NCBI RefSeq assembly: GCF_900188435.1
Contig: NZ_FYFA01000002.1
Span: 1,302,001-1,366,000 of the forward strand
Direction: 5' to 3'
Length of the DNA stretch: 64,000 nucleotides
Source of the DNA: Marinobacter sp. es.048
Lineage (GTDB): Bacteria; Pseudomonadota; Gammaproteobacteria; Pseudomonadales; Oleiphilaceae
How positions within the stretch are numbered: the stretch's first letter is position 1; every line of letters begins with the position of its first letter. Below are positions 1 through 10,120 of the stretch, piece by piece. A program made the translations under genes and the position numbers. Under the pieces are notes generated by a model, which worked only from the letters and a program-made list of their open reading frames with translations, searched no databases and was not told the origin of the DNA.

Positions 1-3
1 AAC

Positions 4-33
4 TTTTTAAAGAGCGTTTGAGCTGTTGCTCAA
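4..33 (-). promoter_or_regulatory. rRNA operon leader: boxB-like hairpin followed by boxA
   Basis: Read on the minus strand, positions 33-18 form a perfect 6-bp hairpin (TTGAGC, loop AACA, GCTCAA). It is followed at 15-4 by GCTCTTTAAAAA, a close match to the boxA antitermination element. Hairpin then boxA, just downstream of strong promoters, is the usual leader arrangement of gammaproteobacterial rrn operons, where Nus factors load to prevent Rho termination. The 16S gene itself would lie left of position 1 and is not in the window. boxA leaders also precede some tRNA operons, which is the main alternative. Confidence 0.75.
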
Positions 34-45
34 TCAAGGCCGCGT

Positions 46-73
46 ATTCTACATCGTTCCGCTGCCTTGTCAA
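46..73 (-). promoter_or_regulatory. Proximal rRNA-operon promoter (P2)
   Basis: On the minus strand a perfect -35 TTGACA (73-68) is separated by 16 nt from -10 TAGAAT (51-46). The sequence just upstream of the -35 (about 78-120) is AT-rich, consistent with an UP element. It lies directly upstream of the boxB/boxA leader and points off the left edge. The near-consensus hexamers and short 16-nt spacer are typical of stable-RNA promoters. Confidence 0.8.
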
Positions 74-178
74 CCGTAAATCTGAAGATTTTTAACACTC
101 ATTTTCTTCAGTACTTTCAAACAGTTGCTTTCGTCTGGGAGGTTGCCGTTAATGGCTTGTCCCTCAGAAGTGGTGCGC

Positions 179-231
179 ATTCTACAGGCGTCAGGAAAAC
201 TGTCAACGAGGTTTTTGAATTAATTTATAAC
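179..231 (-). promoter_or_regulatory. Distal rRNA-operon promoter (P1) with UP element
   Basis: A second minus-strand promoter has the same hexamers and spacing as the proximal one: TTGACA (206-201), 16 nt, TAGAAT (184-179). An AT-rich tract at about 209-231, immediately upstream of the -35, resembles an UP element for the RNA polymerase alpha subunit. Two tandem near-consensus promoters 133 bp apart match the P1/P2 arrangement of rrn operons. The stretch 1-296 holds no gene. Confidence 0.78.
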
Positions 232-296
232 GGTCTCGGTTTCCACGTACTTCGCTGATCAGGCACTGATCATTTCGTTCAGTTTTCAGGCAAAAA

Positions 297-923
297 TCAG
301 CCTCTGGCAAAGGGAATCAACCCTCGAACCCCACGCCATTTCCAGCGAAGTGCCAGCAGACCCAAGACCACCAGGCCATAAACGACCATTTCACCGATGT
401 CGCTTCTCGCCTGCCAGATGAAATGGAGCCAGGCGACTAAGGCAATCGGATAGACCAGCTTGTGCAGTGGCTTCCAGCTCTTACCCAGCCGCTTCATCAT
501 TCCCTTGGTTGAGGTCAAGGCCAGAGGAATCAACATCAGAAAAGACACTGCACCCGCCACAATATAAGGCCGCTTGGTAAACGTGGCCCAAAGATCACTC
601 CAGCCCAGGATGAATTGCAGAAACGCCAACACGTGCAGGACGGCATAAAAGAACGCAAACAGACCGAGCATCCTGCGAACTCGTATCCAGCCCGCCCAGC
701 CGGTCCAGCGTTTGAGCGGAGTCATGCACAAAGTCACTATTAACAACTGGAAGGCAGCAATACCCAGTGACTCTGTGACTTCCTGGCCAGGGTCAGGCCC
801 GAGCGACTGCCCCGCAATCTTAATAACCAGGACCAGAAAGGGGGCGCTGGCGAGAAACGCGACCAACAGGCGAAAAATCAGCACAAAGTCTGAACGATCC
901 ACTATTCGCCTGCCGTTCATCAA
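297..923 (-). CDS. msrQ: MsrQ, heme-binding membrane subunit of the periplasmic methionine sulfoxide reductase
   Basis: The 208-residue protein is very hydrophobic, with about five or six membrane segments and histidines in helices (for example the motif YAVLHVLAF near residue 94 and [16 protein letters not shown] near 152) that fit b-type heme ligands of the ferric-reductase-like domain. In known systems MsrQ takes electrons from the respiratory chain or a flavin reductase and passes them to the molybdoenzyme MsrP, which repairs oxidised methionines in periplasmic proteins. Its start overlaps the msrP stop by 4 bp, so the two are translationally coupled. The length is normal for the family. 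Confidence 0.93.
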   Translation of the reverse strand: MMNGRRIVDRSDFVLIFRLLVAFLASAPFLVLVIKIAGQSLGPDPGQEVTESLGIAAFQLLIVTLCMTPLKRWTGWAGWIRVRRMLGLFAFFYAVLHVLAFLQFILGWSDLWATFTKRPYIVAGAVSFLMLIPLALTSTKGMMKRLGKSWKPLHKLVYPIALVAWLHFIWQARSDIGEMVVYGLVVLGLLALRWKWRGVRGLIPFARG

Positions 924-1894
924 TAGAACTTACTCAAATCCATACCCTTGTACAGATCGGCAACCTGCTCGCCATAACCATTGAACTTGACGGTCTCCAT
1001 CCAGTTGGGAGAGAGCAGACCTGACGGCAATCTTCGTTCACGCTTCTGACTCCACCTTGGATGGTCAACCTCGGGGTTAACATTGGCATAGAATCCGTAT
1101 TCCTGGGGCGCAAGCATCTCCCAGGTGGTTTTTGGCCGCTCCTCCTGGAACCGTATCTTTACGATTGACTTGATACTCTTGAATCCGTATTTCCAGGGGA
1201 CAACCAGCCGGATTGGCGCGCCATTCTGGTTCGGCATGGTCTTGCCGTACAGGCCGACCGCCAGGAAGCTTAACTCATTCATGGCCTCATCCATTCGCAA
1301 ACCCTCCTGGTAAGGCCAGTCGATGGTGCTGAACAGTGAACGCTGCGCCCGCATCTGATCGGGATCATACAGGGTCTCGAAATAGACGTATTTTGCGCGA
1401 GAGTTCGGCTCAAACCTTTTGATGATGTCGGCCAGGGGAATCCCGATCCAAGGGATCACCATGGACCAGGCTTCGACACAACGAAGTCGATAAACCCGCT
1501 CCTGATAATTATGAGGCTTGAGCAGGTCTTCCAACGCATACTCGCCCGGGCGCCCGCACTCGCCCTCAACCACGACAGACCAGGGATCAACGCTCATTTC
1601 ATCGGCGTACTTGGCCGGATCCTCTTTCCCAGTGCCAAATTCATAAAAGTTGTTATAGCGAGTGACGTCCTCGAACGGTGTTTTTTCCTCGTCGGTAGAA
1701 AAACCGGGCATTGCAACATAGTCCAGCGCTTCTCCCGGGACCGGCAGCTTCGCAGCGGACAACAGGCCAGGCATTGATAGGCCCGCAGCTATAGCCATCG
1801 TTCCGGACATGAATTCCCGTCGATTGAGGTAGACAGATTCGGGGGTAACTTCTGAGTGAGGCAAAGCCCAGGATGGGCGCTTCTTGATGAACAT
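920..1894 (-). CDS. msrP: MsrP, periplasmic protein-methionine-sulfoxide reductase, molybdopterin subunit
   Basis: This 324-residue protein begins with a twin-arginine leader ([15 protein letters not shown] at residues 24-38), so it is exported folded with its cofactor by the Tat pathway. The body is a sulfite-oxidase-fold molybdopterin domain. Cys139 (YRLRCVEAW) is the expected molybdenum ligand. The enzyme reduces both R and S methionine sulfoxide in envelope proteins, with electrons delivered by MsrQ, whose gene overlaps the 3' end. The length is normal for MsrP. No other gene appears to belong to the pair. Confidence 0.94.
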   Translation of the reverse strand: MFIKKRPSWALPHSEVTPESVYLNRREFMSGTMAIAAGLSMPGLLSAAKLPVPGEALDYVAMPGFSTDEEKTPFEDVTRYNNFYEFGTGKEDPAKYADEMSVDPWSVVVEGECGRPGEYALEDLLKPHNYQERVYRLRCVEAWSMVIPWIGIPLADIIKRFEPNSRAKYVYFETLYDPDQMRAQRSLFSTIDWPYQEGLRMDEAMNELSFLAVGLYGKTMPNQNGAPIRLVVPWKYGFKSIKSIVKIRFQEERPKTTWEMLAPQEYGFYANVNPEVDHPRWSQKRERRLPSGLLSPNWMETVKFNGYGEQVADLYKGMDLSKFY

Positions 1895-1953
1895 GAAAAG
1901 TCTCCGTCAGGGCGTCAGCCAGCTAAGGCGTTGACCGGAGACTGTGGTGAAAA

Positions 1954-1983
1954 TTCCCGGACCTCGCTGAGGAGACCCGGGAA
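1954..1983 (-). terminator. Probable terminator downstream of pssA
   Basis: On the minus strand the arms TTCCCGG (1983-1977) and CCGGGAA (1960-1954) pair, and the second arm runs into TTTT. It lies 9 nt past the pssA stop and before msrP. The loop is large (16 nt) but contains a small internal stem. The short U-run keeps confidence moderate. Confidence 0.45.
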
Positions 1984-1991
1984 GCGAGAGC

Positions 1992-2816
1992 TCAGTCAGC
2001 GGCGCCTGGAGCCTTCCGGGGCTTGCCACGGAATAGCGCACGAACAGGGCCGGACAACGCGTATATCAGAAATCCGGTAAAGAGTACGGTAGCTGGATCC
2101 AGCGCGATCACTACAAACACCAGCACCACGAGCAAAATGGCGGCGAAGGGTACGCGGCCACGCAGGTCCAGATCCTTGAAACTGCGGTACAGAATATTGC
2201 TCACCATCAGAACACCGGCGCCTCCGACCACAATCATGGTCAATAAGGTGAGCCAGGTAGACGGTTCGAAAAGATGGAAGCACCAGACCAGGCCTGCAAC
2301 ACAGGCTGCCGCGGCGGGACTGGGCAAGCCAACAAAGAACTTCTTGTCGACAGAGCCAATCTGGGTGTTGAAACGGGCCAGACGCAACGCGGCACCAGCC
2401 ACATAGATAAAGGTGATGGCCCAGCCAACTTTGTCGAACGCGTTCAGTGACCAGAAAAAGGCAACAAGCCCGGGGGCGACGCCAAAGGCCACCATGTCAG
2501 CCAGGCTATCGTACTCTTCACCGAATTTGCTCTGGGTATTGGTCATCCGGGCAACCCGCCCATCCAGACCGTCCAGGATCATAGAGACGAAAATCGCAAT
2601 TGCGGCGTTATCAAAGACGCCGTTCGCAGCAGAAACAATGGCGTAGAAACCTGAAAACAGCGAAGCAGTTGTCAGCGCATTCGGAAGCAGGTAAATACCT
2701 TTGCGGCGGACCGGCGCACCTTCCACCAGCTCTTCTTCAACAACTTCCCCGGCCTCGACCTCATAGTCCGGGTTCTGCTTGCCGTCGGCGGTTTTTCTTT
2801 CTTCAGTCATTCCCAT
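1992..2816 (-). CDS. pssA: PssA, CDP-diacylglycerol-serine O-phosphatidyltransferase
   Basis: The 274-residue membrane protein carries the complete CDP-alcohol phosphotransferase signature DG(x)2AR(x)8G(x)3D(x)3D, seen as DGLDGRVARM followed by FGEEYDSLAD at about residues 84-111. It condenses CDP-diacylglycerol with serine to give phosphatidylserine, the precursor of phosphatidylethanolamine. About eight hydrophobic segments follow a charged N-terminal tail of roughly 40 residues. The first ATG is preferred because CCGGAG lies just upstream. An ATG two codons later is possible. It sits downstream of ilvC but is separated from it by a strong terminator, so it is probably transcribed independently. 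Confidence 0.93.
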   Translation of the reverse strand: MGMTEERKTADGKQNPDYEVEAGEVVEEELVEGAPVRRKGIYLLPNALTTASLFSGFYAIVSAANGVFDNAAIAIFVSMILDGLDGRVARMTNTQSKFGEEYDSLADMVAFGVAPGLVAFFWSLNAFDKVGWAITFIYVAGAALRLARFNTQIGSVDKKFFVGLPSPAAAACVAGLVWCFHLFEPSTWLTLLTMIVVGGAGVLMVSNILYRSFKDLDLRGRVPFAAILLVVLVFVVIALDPATVLFTGFLIYALSGPVRALFRGKPRKAPGAAD

Positions 2817-2849
2817 TACTCCGGAAAGCGTTTGGGCGGAGTATATACG

Positions 2850-2873
2850 AAAAACGCGGCCACCCGGGCCGCG
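2850..2873 (-). terminator. Rho-independent terminator of ilvC
   Basis: On the minus strand CGCGGCC (2873-2867) pairs with GGCCGCG (2861-2855) around a 5-nt loop, and the stem is followed by TTTTT (2854-2850). It starts about 26 nt after the ilvC stop and separates the ilv genes from pssA. Confidence 0.85.
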
Positions 2874-2899
2874 CTTTTCAAAACCAGGCGGAATTCCGC

Positions 2900-3928
<1,029 letters not shown>

Positions 3929-3980
3929 TTATTTGTGATGACCCCGGAGGACCATTATATTCAAACCCTGTTTGAAATTT

Positions 3981-4472
3981 TTAAAGGCTGAGCACCTTCT
4001 CGCCCCGGGCGATACCGGATACACCGCTGCGCACCACTTCCAGCACGCCCGACGTGCCAACGGCCTGAATGAAGCCATCCAGTTTTTCGCTGTCACCGGC
4101 CAACTGAACCGTGTAGACCGAGCTGGTCACATCCACGATCTGGCCGCGGAAGATGTCTACCGTACGCTTGATCTCGGCGCGCTGGGAACCCGTCGCTTTC
4201 AGCTTCACAAGCATCAGCTCGCGCTCGATGTGGGCACCTTCAGTCAGGTCCACCAGCTTAACGACTTCGATCAGCTTGTTCAGTTGCTTGGTGATCTGCT
4301 CAATCACCTTGTCCGACCCTGTGGTGGTCACTGTCAGACGGGACAGGGTCTCGTCTTCAGTTGGTGCCACGGTCAGCGTTTCGATGTTGTAGTTACGCTG
4401 GGAAAACAGACCTACCACCCGCGACAGGGCGCCGGGCTCGTTTTCAAGCAAAACAGAAATGATTCGACGCAT
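3981..4472 (-). CDS. ilvN: IlvN/IlvH, acetolactate synthase small regulatory subunit
   Basis: The start is set at the ATG encoding MRRIISVLLENEPGAL, because it follows GGAGAGGG at proper distance and gives 163 residues, the usual IlvH length. An in-frame ATG ten codons upstream would lie inside ilvB. An N-terminal ACT domain (residues 3-75) and a C-terminal ALS regulatory domain (about 85-160) are visible. The subunit activates the large subunit and confers feedback inhibition by valine. It starts 2 bp after the ilvB stop, which implies coupled translation. Confidence 0.95.
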   Translation of the reverse strand: MRRIISVLLENEPGALSRVVGLFSQRNYNIETLTVAPTEDETLSRLTVTTTGSDKVIEQITKQLNKLIEVVKLVDLTEGAHIERELMLVKLKATGSQRAEIKRTVDIFRGQIVDVTSSVYTVQLAGDSEKLDGFIQAVGTSGVLEVVRSGVSGIARGEKVLSL

Positions 4473-4474
4473 GA

Positions 4475-6193
4475 TCAGACCCTCTCCGTCTTGCTGAGCC
4501 ACATATCCTTCATGGAACCACGGGCAACTTGCATCGGATAGACGTGCTCAAAGCGATCCACGTAGATATCCACGAATACCAGGTCGTCTTTCATGGCCAA
4601 CACTTCTTTCAGCGTGGTCTCCAGATCTTCCTTCTTTTCAATCCGGACACCCTTATGACCATAGGCCTCTGCCAGCTTGATGAAGTCCGGCAGTGATTCC
4701 ATGTAGGACTCGGCATGACGGGACTCGTAGTTCATGTCCTGCCACTGCTTGACCATGCCCAGAGCCTGGTTGTTCAGGTTGATGATCTTCACCGGCAGGT
4801 TGTACTGCTTGCAAGTGGACAGTTCCTGAATATTCATCTGGATACTGCCCTCACCGGTGATGCACAGCACTTCGTCGTCCGGGTGGGTCAGCTTGACCCC
4901 CATGGCGGCCGGGAAACCGAAGCCCATGGTGCCAAGACCACCGGAATTGATCCAACGGTTGGGCTTGTCGAACTTGTAGTACTGGGCCGCAAACATCTGG
5001 TGCTGACCAACATCGGACGTAACGAATGCTTCACCCTTGGTCAGGCGACACAGCATTTCAATCACTTCCTGCGGCTTGATCACATCCGGGCTGGTTTCGT
5101 AACGCATACCGTGGAATGCCCGCCACTCGTCAATCTGCTTCCACCAGGAGGCAATCGCATCCGCATCCGGTTTCTCCTTGGCTTCCTTGACCAGCGACAG
5201 CATTTCCTTGAGCACGGCATCAACCGGGCCGACGATCGGCACATCGGCATCCACCGTCTTGGAAATCGATGCCGGATCAATATCAATATGGACAATGCGT
5301 GCGCCCGGACAGAACTTCTCGGTGGCATTGGTCACGCGATCGTCGAACCGGGCCCCGACACAGAGAATCAGATCCGAATGGTGCATGGCCATGTTGGCTT
5401 CATAAGTGCCGTGCATGCCGAGCCAACCGAGATGCTGCTTGTCGCTGGCCGGGTAACAACCAATCCCCATGATGGTATTGGTGATCGGGTAACCCATCAT
5501 CCGGACGAGCTCAGTCAGCTGATCTGATGCCTTGCCAAGAATAACCCCACCACCGGCATAGATAATCGGGCGCTTGGCGGCCAATAGCATGTCCACCGCC
5601 TTCTTGATCTGACCGGCATGGCCGCGAATGGCAGGATTGTAGGAGCGCAGCTTAACCTTCTTCGGGTAAGCGTACTCGTACCGTTCATTCGGCGTGGTCA
5701 TGTCCTTGGGGATATCCACAACGACCGGACCGGGGCGGCCGGTGGCAGCGATGTAATACGCCTTACGGATAATTTCGGGGATTTCCTCGGGGTGACGAAC
5801 ACTGAGGTTGTGCTTAACCACCGGCCGGGAGACACCCATCATATCGGTTTCCTGGAACGCGTCCTCGCCAATGAGGGTGGACGCAACCTGGCCGCACAGA
5901 ACCACCATTGGGATGGAATCCATGAATGCGGTGGCGATGCCGGTGATGGTGTTAGTGGCTCCAGGCCCCGAGGTCACCAGTACGGTACCTGGTTTTCCGG
6001 TCGCGCGAGCATAACCGTCGGCCATGTGGACCGCCGCCTGCTCGTGCCTTACCAGAATGTGCTTGACTTTGTCCTGCCTGAACAGCGCATCATAAATATG
6101 AAGGGCTGCACCACCCGGATAGCCGTATATGTATTCGATACCTTCATCTTGAAGGGACCGGATCAGCATATCGGCGCCAGACAATAACTCCAC
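4475..6193 (-). CDS. ilvB: IlvB/IlvI, acetolactate synthase large catalytic subunit
   Basis: The 572-residue thiamine-diphosphate enzyme shows the catalytic glutamate in [18 protein letters not shown] (about residues 46-63), a central FAD-binding domain, and the ThDP motif [14 protein letters not shown] ending in NLNN. The first position reads GEG where the textbook motif is GDG, a conservative variant that I recall in Pseudomonas-type IlvI. It condenses two pyruvates, or pyruvate plus 2-oxobutyrate, as the committed step of branched-chain amino acid synthesis. It is first in ilvB-ilvN-ilvC and is preceded by a long leader with a possible attenuator peptide. Confidence 0.96.
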   Translation of the reverse strand: MELLSGADMLIRSLQDEGIEYIYGYPGGAALHIYDALFRQDKVKHILVRHEQAAVHMADGYARATGKPGTVLVTSGPGATNTITGIATAFMDSIPMVVLCGQVASTLIGEDAFQETDMMGVSRPVVKHNLSVRHPEEIPEIIRKAYYIAATGRPGPVVVDIPKDMTTPNERYEYAYPKKVKLRSYNPAIRGHAGQIKKAVDMLLAAKRPIIYAGGGVILGKASDQLTELVRMMGYPITNTIMGIGCYPASDKQHLGWLGMHGTYEANMAMHHSDLILCVGARFDDRVTNATEKFCPGARIVHIDIDPASISKTVDADVPIVGPVDAVLKEMLSLVKEAKEKPDADAIASWWKQIDEWRAFHGMRYETSPDVIKPQEVIEMLCRLTKGEAFVTSDVGQHQMFAAQYYKFDKPNRWINSGGLGTMGFGFPAAMGVKLTHPDDEVLCITGEGSIQMNIQELSTCKQYNLPVKIINLNNQALGMVKQWQDMNYESRHAESYMESLPDFIKLAEAYGHKGVRIEKKEDLETTLKEVLAMKDDLVFVDIYVDRFEHVYPMQVARGSMKDMWLSKTERV

Positions 6194-6304
6194 GATTTTC
6201 TACCCTCTTCTACGAGTGAATGAGCCGGGAAGGGTCCCGGTTGCCTGGATTCACGGTGTCCATGCTTCTTTTGAAAGCGGAACCGGCTGCTCCTCCACAC
6301 CTTA

Positions 6305-6514
6305 TTAAGAGGTTGTCTCCTGGCCAGCCGCCCTCCTGAGGGTTGCGGAGAACGGCCAATCAACGGGTTGCACGTAAGCAACAACCATCCCGCGACGGAT
6401 GCGCGGCGCGTTCAGTGTGGTAATTGATGGGGGATACTCGCTCGGGATTGCCTGCCGTATTGACCCCAGTCTTCAGGCAATCGGTAATTCTGACAGCGCG
6501 AAACTCCCTGTCAA
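6305..6514 (-). promoter_or_regulatory. Putative ilvB promoter and leader with a valine-rich mini-ORF
   Basis: The 6194-6714 gap between ilvB and the DUF4124 gene is over 500 bp. On the minus strand TTGACA (6514-6509), 16 nt and CAGAAT (6492-6487) form a plausible promoter, which would give a 5' leader of almost 300 nt. Inside it a 27-codon frame (6388 to stop 6305) begins MVVAYVQPV, with four valines in the first nine residues. A GC-rich hairpin (CCGGGA, loop, TCCCGG) lies at 6225-6240, near ilvB. This is reminiscent of translational attenuation, but the hairpin lacks a U-run and the mini-ORF has no strong ribosome binding site. Confidence 0.35.
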
Positions 6515-6714
6515 TAGCCGCTGCAGGTTTCTGTGCCTATACTGGCCGAAGGTCTGCCATACTTGGCACAAATCCGATACAAAGATTTGAACCAGACAGA
6601 AGAAAATCTGCTGCGCCAATGGCATGATAGGGAATAATGTACTGAGAAAAAACGGGCCCGGTTTATCCAGGTTGTCTGCCTGCCCGGGAGCAGTGAACAT
6701 ACGCGAGTAGAGCC

Positions 6715-7176
6715 ATGAAAAGAAAAATCCTGACGCTGACCTTATTACTGGCCGTTGTACCAGGTGTCGCCATGAGCGCCTCCGTCTATAAATGGACCGA
6801 TGAAAACGGGGTCACCCACTTTGGTGACCGGCAGCCTACGGGCTCAAAAGCCGAACGAGTCAATGTTCGCTCCGGTACTTCCTCAGATGCTTCCGGCAAC
6901 CGGCAGAGCCCGCAGGAGCGCCTGCAGAATATGCAGGAACAGCAAGCGGATGAAGCAGAGCAGCGCCAGGAAACAGCGGTTGAGGAAGCCCGCAGAAAAC
7001 AACGAGAAGCGAATTGCGCAACCGCACAATCCAATCTGGACGTGATCGATCGCAACGCTCGCATACGGGTCGAGGAGAATGGCGAGCAACGCTACCTCAG
7101 CCCAAAAGAAATTGCCGAAAAGCGGGCAGAATTCGAGCGGATTGCGGAAGAGAACTGCGGACCAGAAGAACAGTAA
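6715..7176 (+). CDS. DUF4124 domain-containing exported protein
   Basis: This 153-residue protein starts with a cleavable signal peptide (MKRKILTLTLLLAVVPGVAMSAS). It continues with the DUF4124 hallmark YKWTDENGVTHFGDRQP at about residues 24-40, a small beta module common in envelope proteins of gammaproteobacteria. The remainder is a charged, glutamine- and glutamate-rich helix (about 60-153) with two cysteines near the C-terminus (NCATAQ and ENCGPEE), possibly a disulfide. The function is unknown. It is a single gene, divergent from ilvB and convergent with clpB. Confidence 0.85.
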   Translation: MKRKILTLTLLLAVVPGVAMSASVYKWTDENGVTHFGDRQPTGSKAERVNVRSGTSSDASGNRQSPQERLQNMQEQQADEAEQRQETAVEEARRKQREANCATAQSNLDVIDRNARIRVEENGEQRYLSPKEIAEKRAEFERIAEENCGPEEQ

Positions 7177-7180
7177 GATG

Positions 7181-7218
7181 AAAAAAAAGGGGTCAGATGA
7201 AAGCCTTCATCTGACCCC
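7181..7218 (-). terminator. Rho-independent terminator of clpB (GGGGTCAGATGAA hairpin)
   Basis: Thirteen-bp perfect arms GGGGTCAGATGAA (7189-7201) and its complement (7206-7218) flank a 4-nt loop. On the minus strand the stem is followed by eight T residues (7188-7181). It starts about 10 nt after the clpB stop. The same arm sequence recurs in the hairpin after nadE. Confidence 0.92.
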
Positions 7219-7228
7219 GGTTTCAAAC

Positions 7229-9805
7229 TCAAGCCTTGGCGAATGCCAGGTGGTGGTCCTCCACCGTACCCTTGATGACATCCCCCGGCACAAACTCTCC
7301 CTGAAGCAGCCGCTGAGCCAGCGGATTTTCGATCATCCGCTGGATAGCACGCTTCAACGGCCGCGCGCCGTATACCGGGTCATACCCGACTTCGGCCAGC
7401 AATTCCATGGCGGCGTCATCTAACTCAAGCTTCATATCCTGCTCTTTCAGGCGCTTGCTCAGAGACTCGATCTGAATCCGGGCAATACCCTGAATCTGAT
7501 TCTCCGCCAGCGGGTGGAACACCACCACTTCGTCTACACGGTTGATGAACTCTGGGCGGAAATGGGTGCCGACGACTTCCATGACGGCATTCTTCATGAC
7601 CTCGTAGTTCTCCTCGCCCGCCTTCTGCTGGATGATGTCCGAGCCGAGGTTTGAGGTCATGACAATGACCGTGTTCCGGAAATCGACAGTCCTGCCCTGC
7701 CCGTCCGTCAGGCGGCCATCCTCCAATACCTGCAGAAGAATGTTGAACACATCCGGATGGGCTTTTTCCACCTCATCCAGCAGCAACACCGAATAAGGCC
7801 TGCGGCGAACCGCTTCGGTCAGGTAACCACCTTCCTCGTAACCGACATAGCCCGGAGGCGCACCGATCAGGCGAGCCACGGAATGCTTCTCCATAAACTC
7901 GGACATATCAATGCGCACCATGGCCTCTTCCGTATCGAACAGGAAGGACGCCAGGGCCTTGCAGAGTTCGGTCTTGCCGACACCGGTCGGACCGAGGAAC
8001 AGGAACGAACCGTTGGGGCGATTGGGATCGGACAGCCCCGCCCGGGAACGACGCACTGCGTTGGATACCGCTTCAACCGCCTCATCCTGGCCGATAACCC
8101 GACCATGGAGCGCTTCCTCCATGCGCATCAGTTTGTCGCGCTCACCTTCGAGCATCTTGGACACCGGTATGCCAGTCCACTTGGATACGATCTCGGCGAT
8201 CTCCTCGTCGGTCACCCGGTTCCGGAGCAGCTTCATTTCCATCATCTCGGCCTGGCTGGCCATATCCAGCTGCCGCTCCAGCTCGGGAATCTGTCCATAC
8301 TGGAGCTCGGACATCTTGCCAAGATCACCGGCACGACGGGCGTTTTCCAGATCAATCCGGGCCTGCTCCAGCCGGCTCTTGATCTTCTGGGAACCATGAA
8401 GAGCCGCCTTCTCGGTATTCCAGATTTCTTCCAGATCCGCGTATTCCCGCTCAACACCGGTAATCACATCCGACAACTCGGACAGGCGCTTTTTCGAGGC
8501 CGGGTCGGTCTCTTTCTTCAGAGCCTCCCGTTCAATTTTCAGCTGAATCAGGCGACGCTCCAGACGATCCAGGGGTTCAGGCTTGGAGTCCATTTCCATA
8601 CGGATCTGGGAAGCTGCCTCGTCCACCAGGTCAATGGCCTTGTCCGGCAGCTGCCGGTCGGCAATGTAACGATGAGACAGCTTGGCGGCGGCGATGATGG
8701 CACCATCTGTCACTTCAACCCCGTGGTGCACCTCGTAACGCTCTTTCAGGCCCCGCAGGATGGCGATGGTATCTTCCTCGCTGGGTTCGCTCACCAGTAC
8801 TTTCTGGAAGCGACGTTCGAGGGCGGCGTCTTTTTCGATGTTTTCACGGTATTCGTCCAGGGTGGTCGCACCCACACAATGCAGCTCACCGCGGGCGAGG
8901 GCCGGCTTGAGCATGTTACCGGCATCCATGGAGCCTTCGGCCTTGCCGGCACCAACCATGGTGTGGATCTCGTCGATGAACAGGATGATCTGGCCTTCCT
9001 GCTTGGACAGCTCGCTCAGCACCGCTTTCAGGCGTTCTTCAAACTCACCCCGGAACTTGGCGCCGGCAATCAAGGCGCCCATATCGAGTGACAGAACTTT
9101 CTTGTCCTTAAGGCCATCGGGCACCTCGCCGTTGACGATGCGCTGGGCCAAGCCCTCAACAATGGCAGTTTTACCCACGCCGGGCTCACCGATAAGGACG
9201 GGGTTATTTTTCCGACGGCGCTGCAATACCTGAATGGTGCGGCGGATTTCATCATCGCGACCAATGACCGGATCAAGCTTACCGGCCTCAGCTCGCTCGG
9301 TTAGATCGATGGTGTATTTGGACAGGGCCTGACGATTTTCTTCGGCGCTGGCATCGTTGACAGCTTCACCACCGCGAACGTCGTCGATCGCTTTTTCCAG
9401 GGCAGCTTTATCAACACCCTGCTCCCGAAGTACCCGGCCAAGGCTGCCACGATCTTCCAGGGCGGCCAGCAGCATCAGCTCACTGGAGATGTACTGGTCT
9501 TTGCGCTTCTGGGCGAGCTTATCCGCAATATTGAACAGGCGCCCCATGTCATTGGACATGGAGACATCGCCGGCCGATCCCTGCACTTCGGGCAGGTTTT
9601 CGATTTCCCGGGCGATGGCCTGGCGAATGCGCCCGGGTTCTGCACCGGCCTGTTTGAGCAGTGGCTTGATGGCACTGCCTTCCTGATCAAGCAGCGCCTG
9701 CATCAGGTGCACCGGCTCAATGAAGTTGTGATCTTTTCCGACCGCGATGGATTGTGCGTCCGCGAGGGCGGTCTGCAACTTGCTGGTCAGCTTGTCGATT
9801 CTCAT
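7229..9805 (-). CDS. clpB: ClpB, ATP-dependent protein disaggregase
   Basis: The start is set at [14 protein letters not shown]. An ATG five codons upstream overlaps the ribosome binding sequence GGGGAAAG. The 858 residues match ClpB. An N-terminal Clp repeat domain (1-145) is followed by the first AAA+ module with Walker [14 protein letters not shown] (about 204), a long coiled-coil middle domain (about 400-530), and the second AAA+ module with Walker [14 protein letters not shown] (about 604). ClpB extracts and refolds aggregated proteins with DnaK. A heat-shock-type promoter lies upstream. The neighbours pgeF, rluD and bamD are the conserved companions of clpB. Confidence 0.97.
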   Translation of the reverse strand: MRIDKLTSKLQTALADAQSIAVGKDHNFIEPVHLMQALLDQEGSAIKPLLKQAGAEPGRIRQAIAREIENLPEVQGSAGDVSMSNDMGRLFNIADKLAQKRKDQYISSELMLLAALEDRGSLGRVLREQGVDKAALEKAIDDVRGGEAVNDASAEENRQALSKYTIDLTERAEAGKLDPVIGRDDEIRRTIQVLQRRRKNNPVLIGEPGVGKTAIVEGLAQRIVNGEVPDGLKDKKVLSLDMGALIAGAKFRGEFEERLKAVLSELSKQEGQIILFIDEIHTMVGAGKAEGSMDAGNMLKPALARGELHCVGATTLDEYRENIEKDAALERRFQKVLVSEPSEEDTIAILRGLKERYEVHHGVEVTDGAIIAAAKLSHRYIADRQLPDKAIDLVDEAASQIRMEMDSKPEPLDRLERRLIQLKIEREALKKETDPASKKRLSELSDVITGVEREYADLEEIWNTEKAALHGSQKIKSRLEQARIDLENARRAGDLGKMSELQYGQIPELERQLDMASQAEMMEMKLLRNRVTDEEIAEIVSKWTGIPVSKMLEGERDKLMRMEEALHGRVIGQDEAVEAVSNAVRRSRAGLSDPNRPNGSFLFLGPTGVGKTELCKALASFLFDTEEAMVRIDMSEFMEKHSVARLIGAPPGYVGYEEGGYLTEAVRRRPYSVLLLDEVEKAHPDVFNILLQVLEDGRLTDGQGRTVDFRNTVIVMTSNLGSDIIQQKAGEENYEVMKNAVMEVVGTHFRPEFINRVDEVVVFHPLAENQIQGIARIQIESLSKRLKEQDMKLELDDAAMELLAEVGYDPVYGARPLKRAIQRMIENPLAQRLLQGEFVPGDVIKGTVEDHHLAFAKA

Positions 9806-9876
9806 GTGTACTTTCCCCAAATTTCTGCGAATACCATGGTGCCGTGGGTGGCGGATATTCGATTGCTTTGACAGTT

Positions 9877-9905
9877 AATGTAGGGGCAAGTAAAGGGACT
9901 TCAAC
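9877..9905 (-). promoter_or_regulatory. Likely sigma-32 heat-shock promoter of clpB
   Basis: On the minus strand GTTGAA (9905-9900) is followed after 13 nt by CCCCTACATT (9886-9877). This resembles the RpoH consensus of CTTGAA, a 13-15 nt spacer and a CCCCAT-rich -10. It lies about 70 bp upstream of the clpB start, and clpB is a classical RpoH target. Confidence 0.6.
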
Positions 9906-9964
9906 CGGGGCTGCGGTGTATTCGTCAGTAAATTGACGGCCGTCAGGTTTCAGTTTGGTGCGAG

Positions 9965-10070
9965 CCTGCGTCGGGAATGATTCTCCAGAACACGCCGTGA
10001 ATACCTCCATGTAGGCTTGGCTGCAGCATCCATGCTGCAGCCAGTTCTGAAGAATCATTCCCGCCCCAGG
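9965..10070. repeat. Palindromic intergenic element A
   Basis: A large imperfect palindrome fills most of the 315-bp gap between pgeF and clpB. Perfect 13-bp outer arms lie at 9972-9984 and 10051-10063, extended outward by GCCTG/CAGGC with mismatches. An inner perfect palindrome lies at 10019-10042 (11-bp arms, 2-nt loop). Between the outer left arm and the inner stem is a core reading CGCCGTGAATACCTCC. A related core and the same nested architecture occur at 49354-49455, so this is probably one copy of a dispersed repeat family. It encodes no protein. Confidence 0.75.
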
Positions 10071-10120
10071 CCCAAACTTCAGAAATAGCGCAAAGATAAC
10101 CGGTCAGTTGCCGATAATCT

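Noticed and set aside
4475..6193. GEG instead of GDG in the ThDP motif of IlvB as a sign of inactivity
   Set aside because: The change is conservative, all other catalytic features are intact, and I recall the same variant in Pseudomonas-type enzymes.
7757..9091. 444-residue plus-strand frame inside clpB
   Set aside because: Antisense shadow of clpB with a histidine- and glutamine-rich composition typical of reversed coding sequence.
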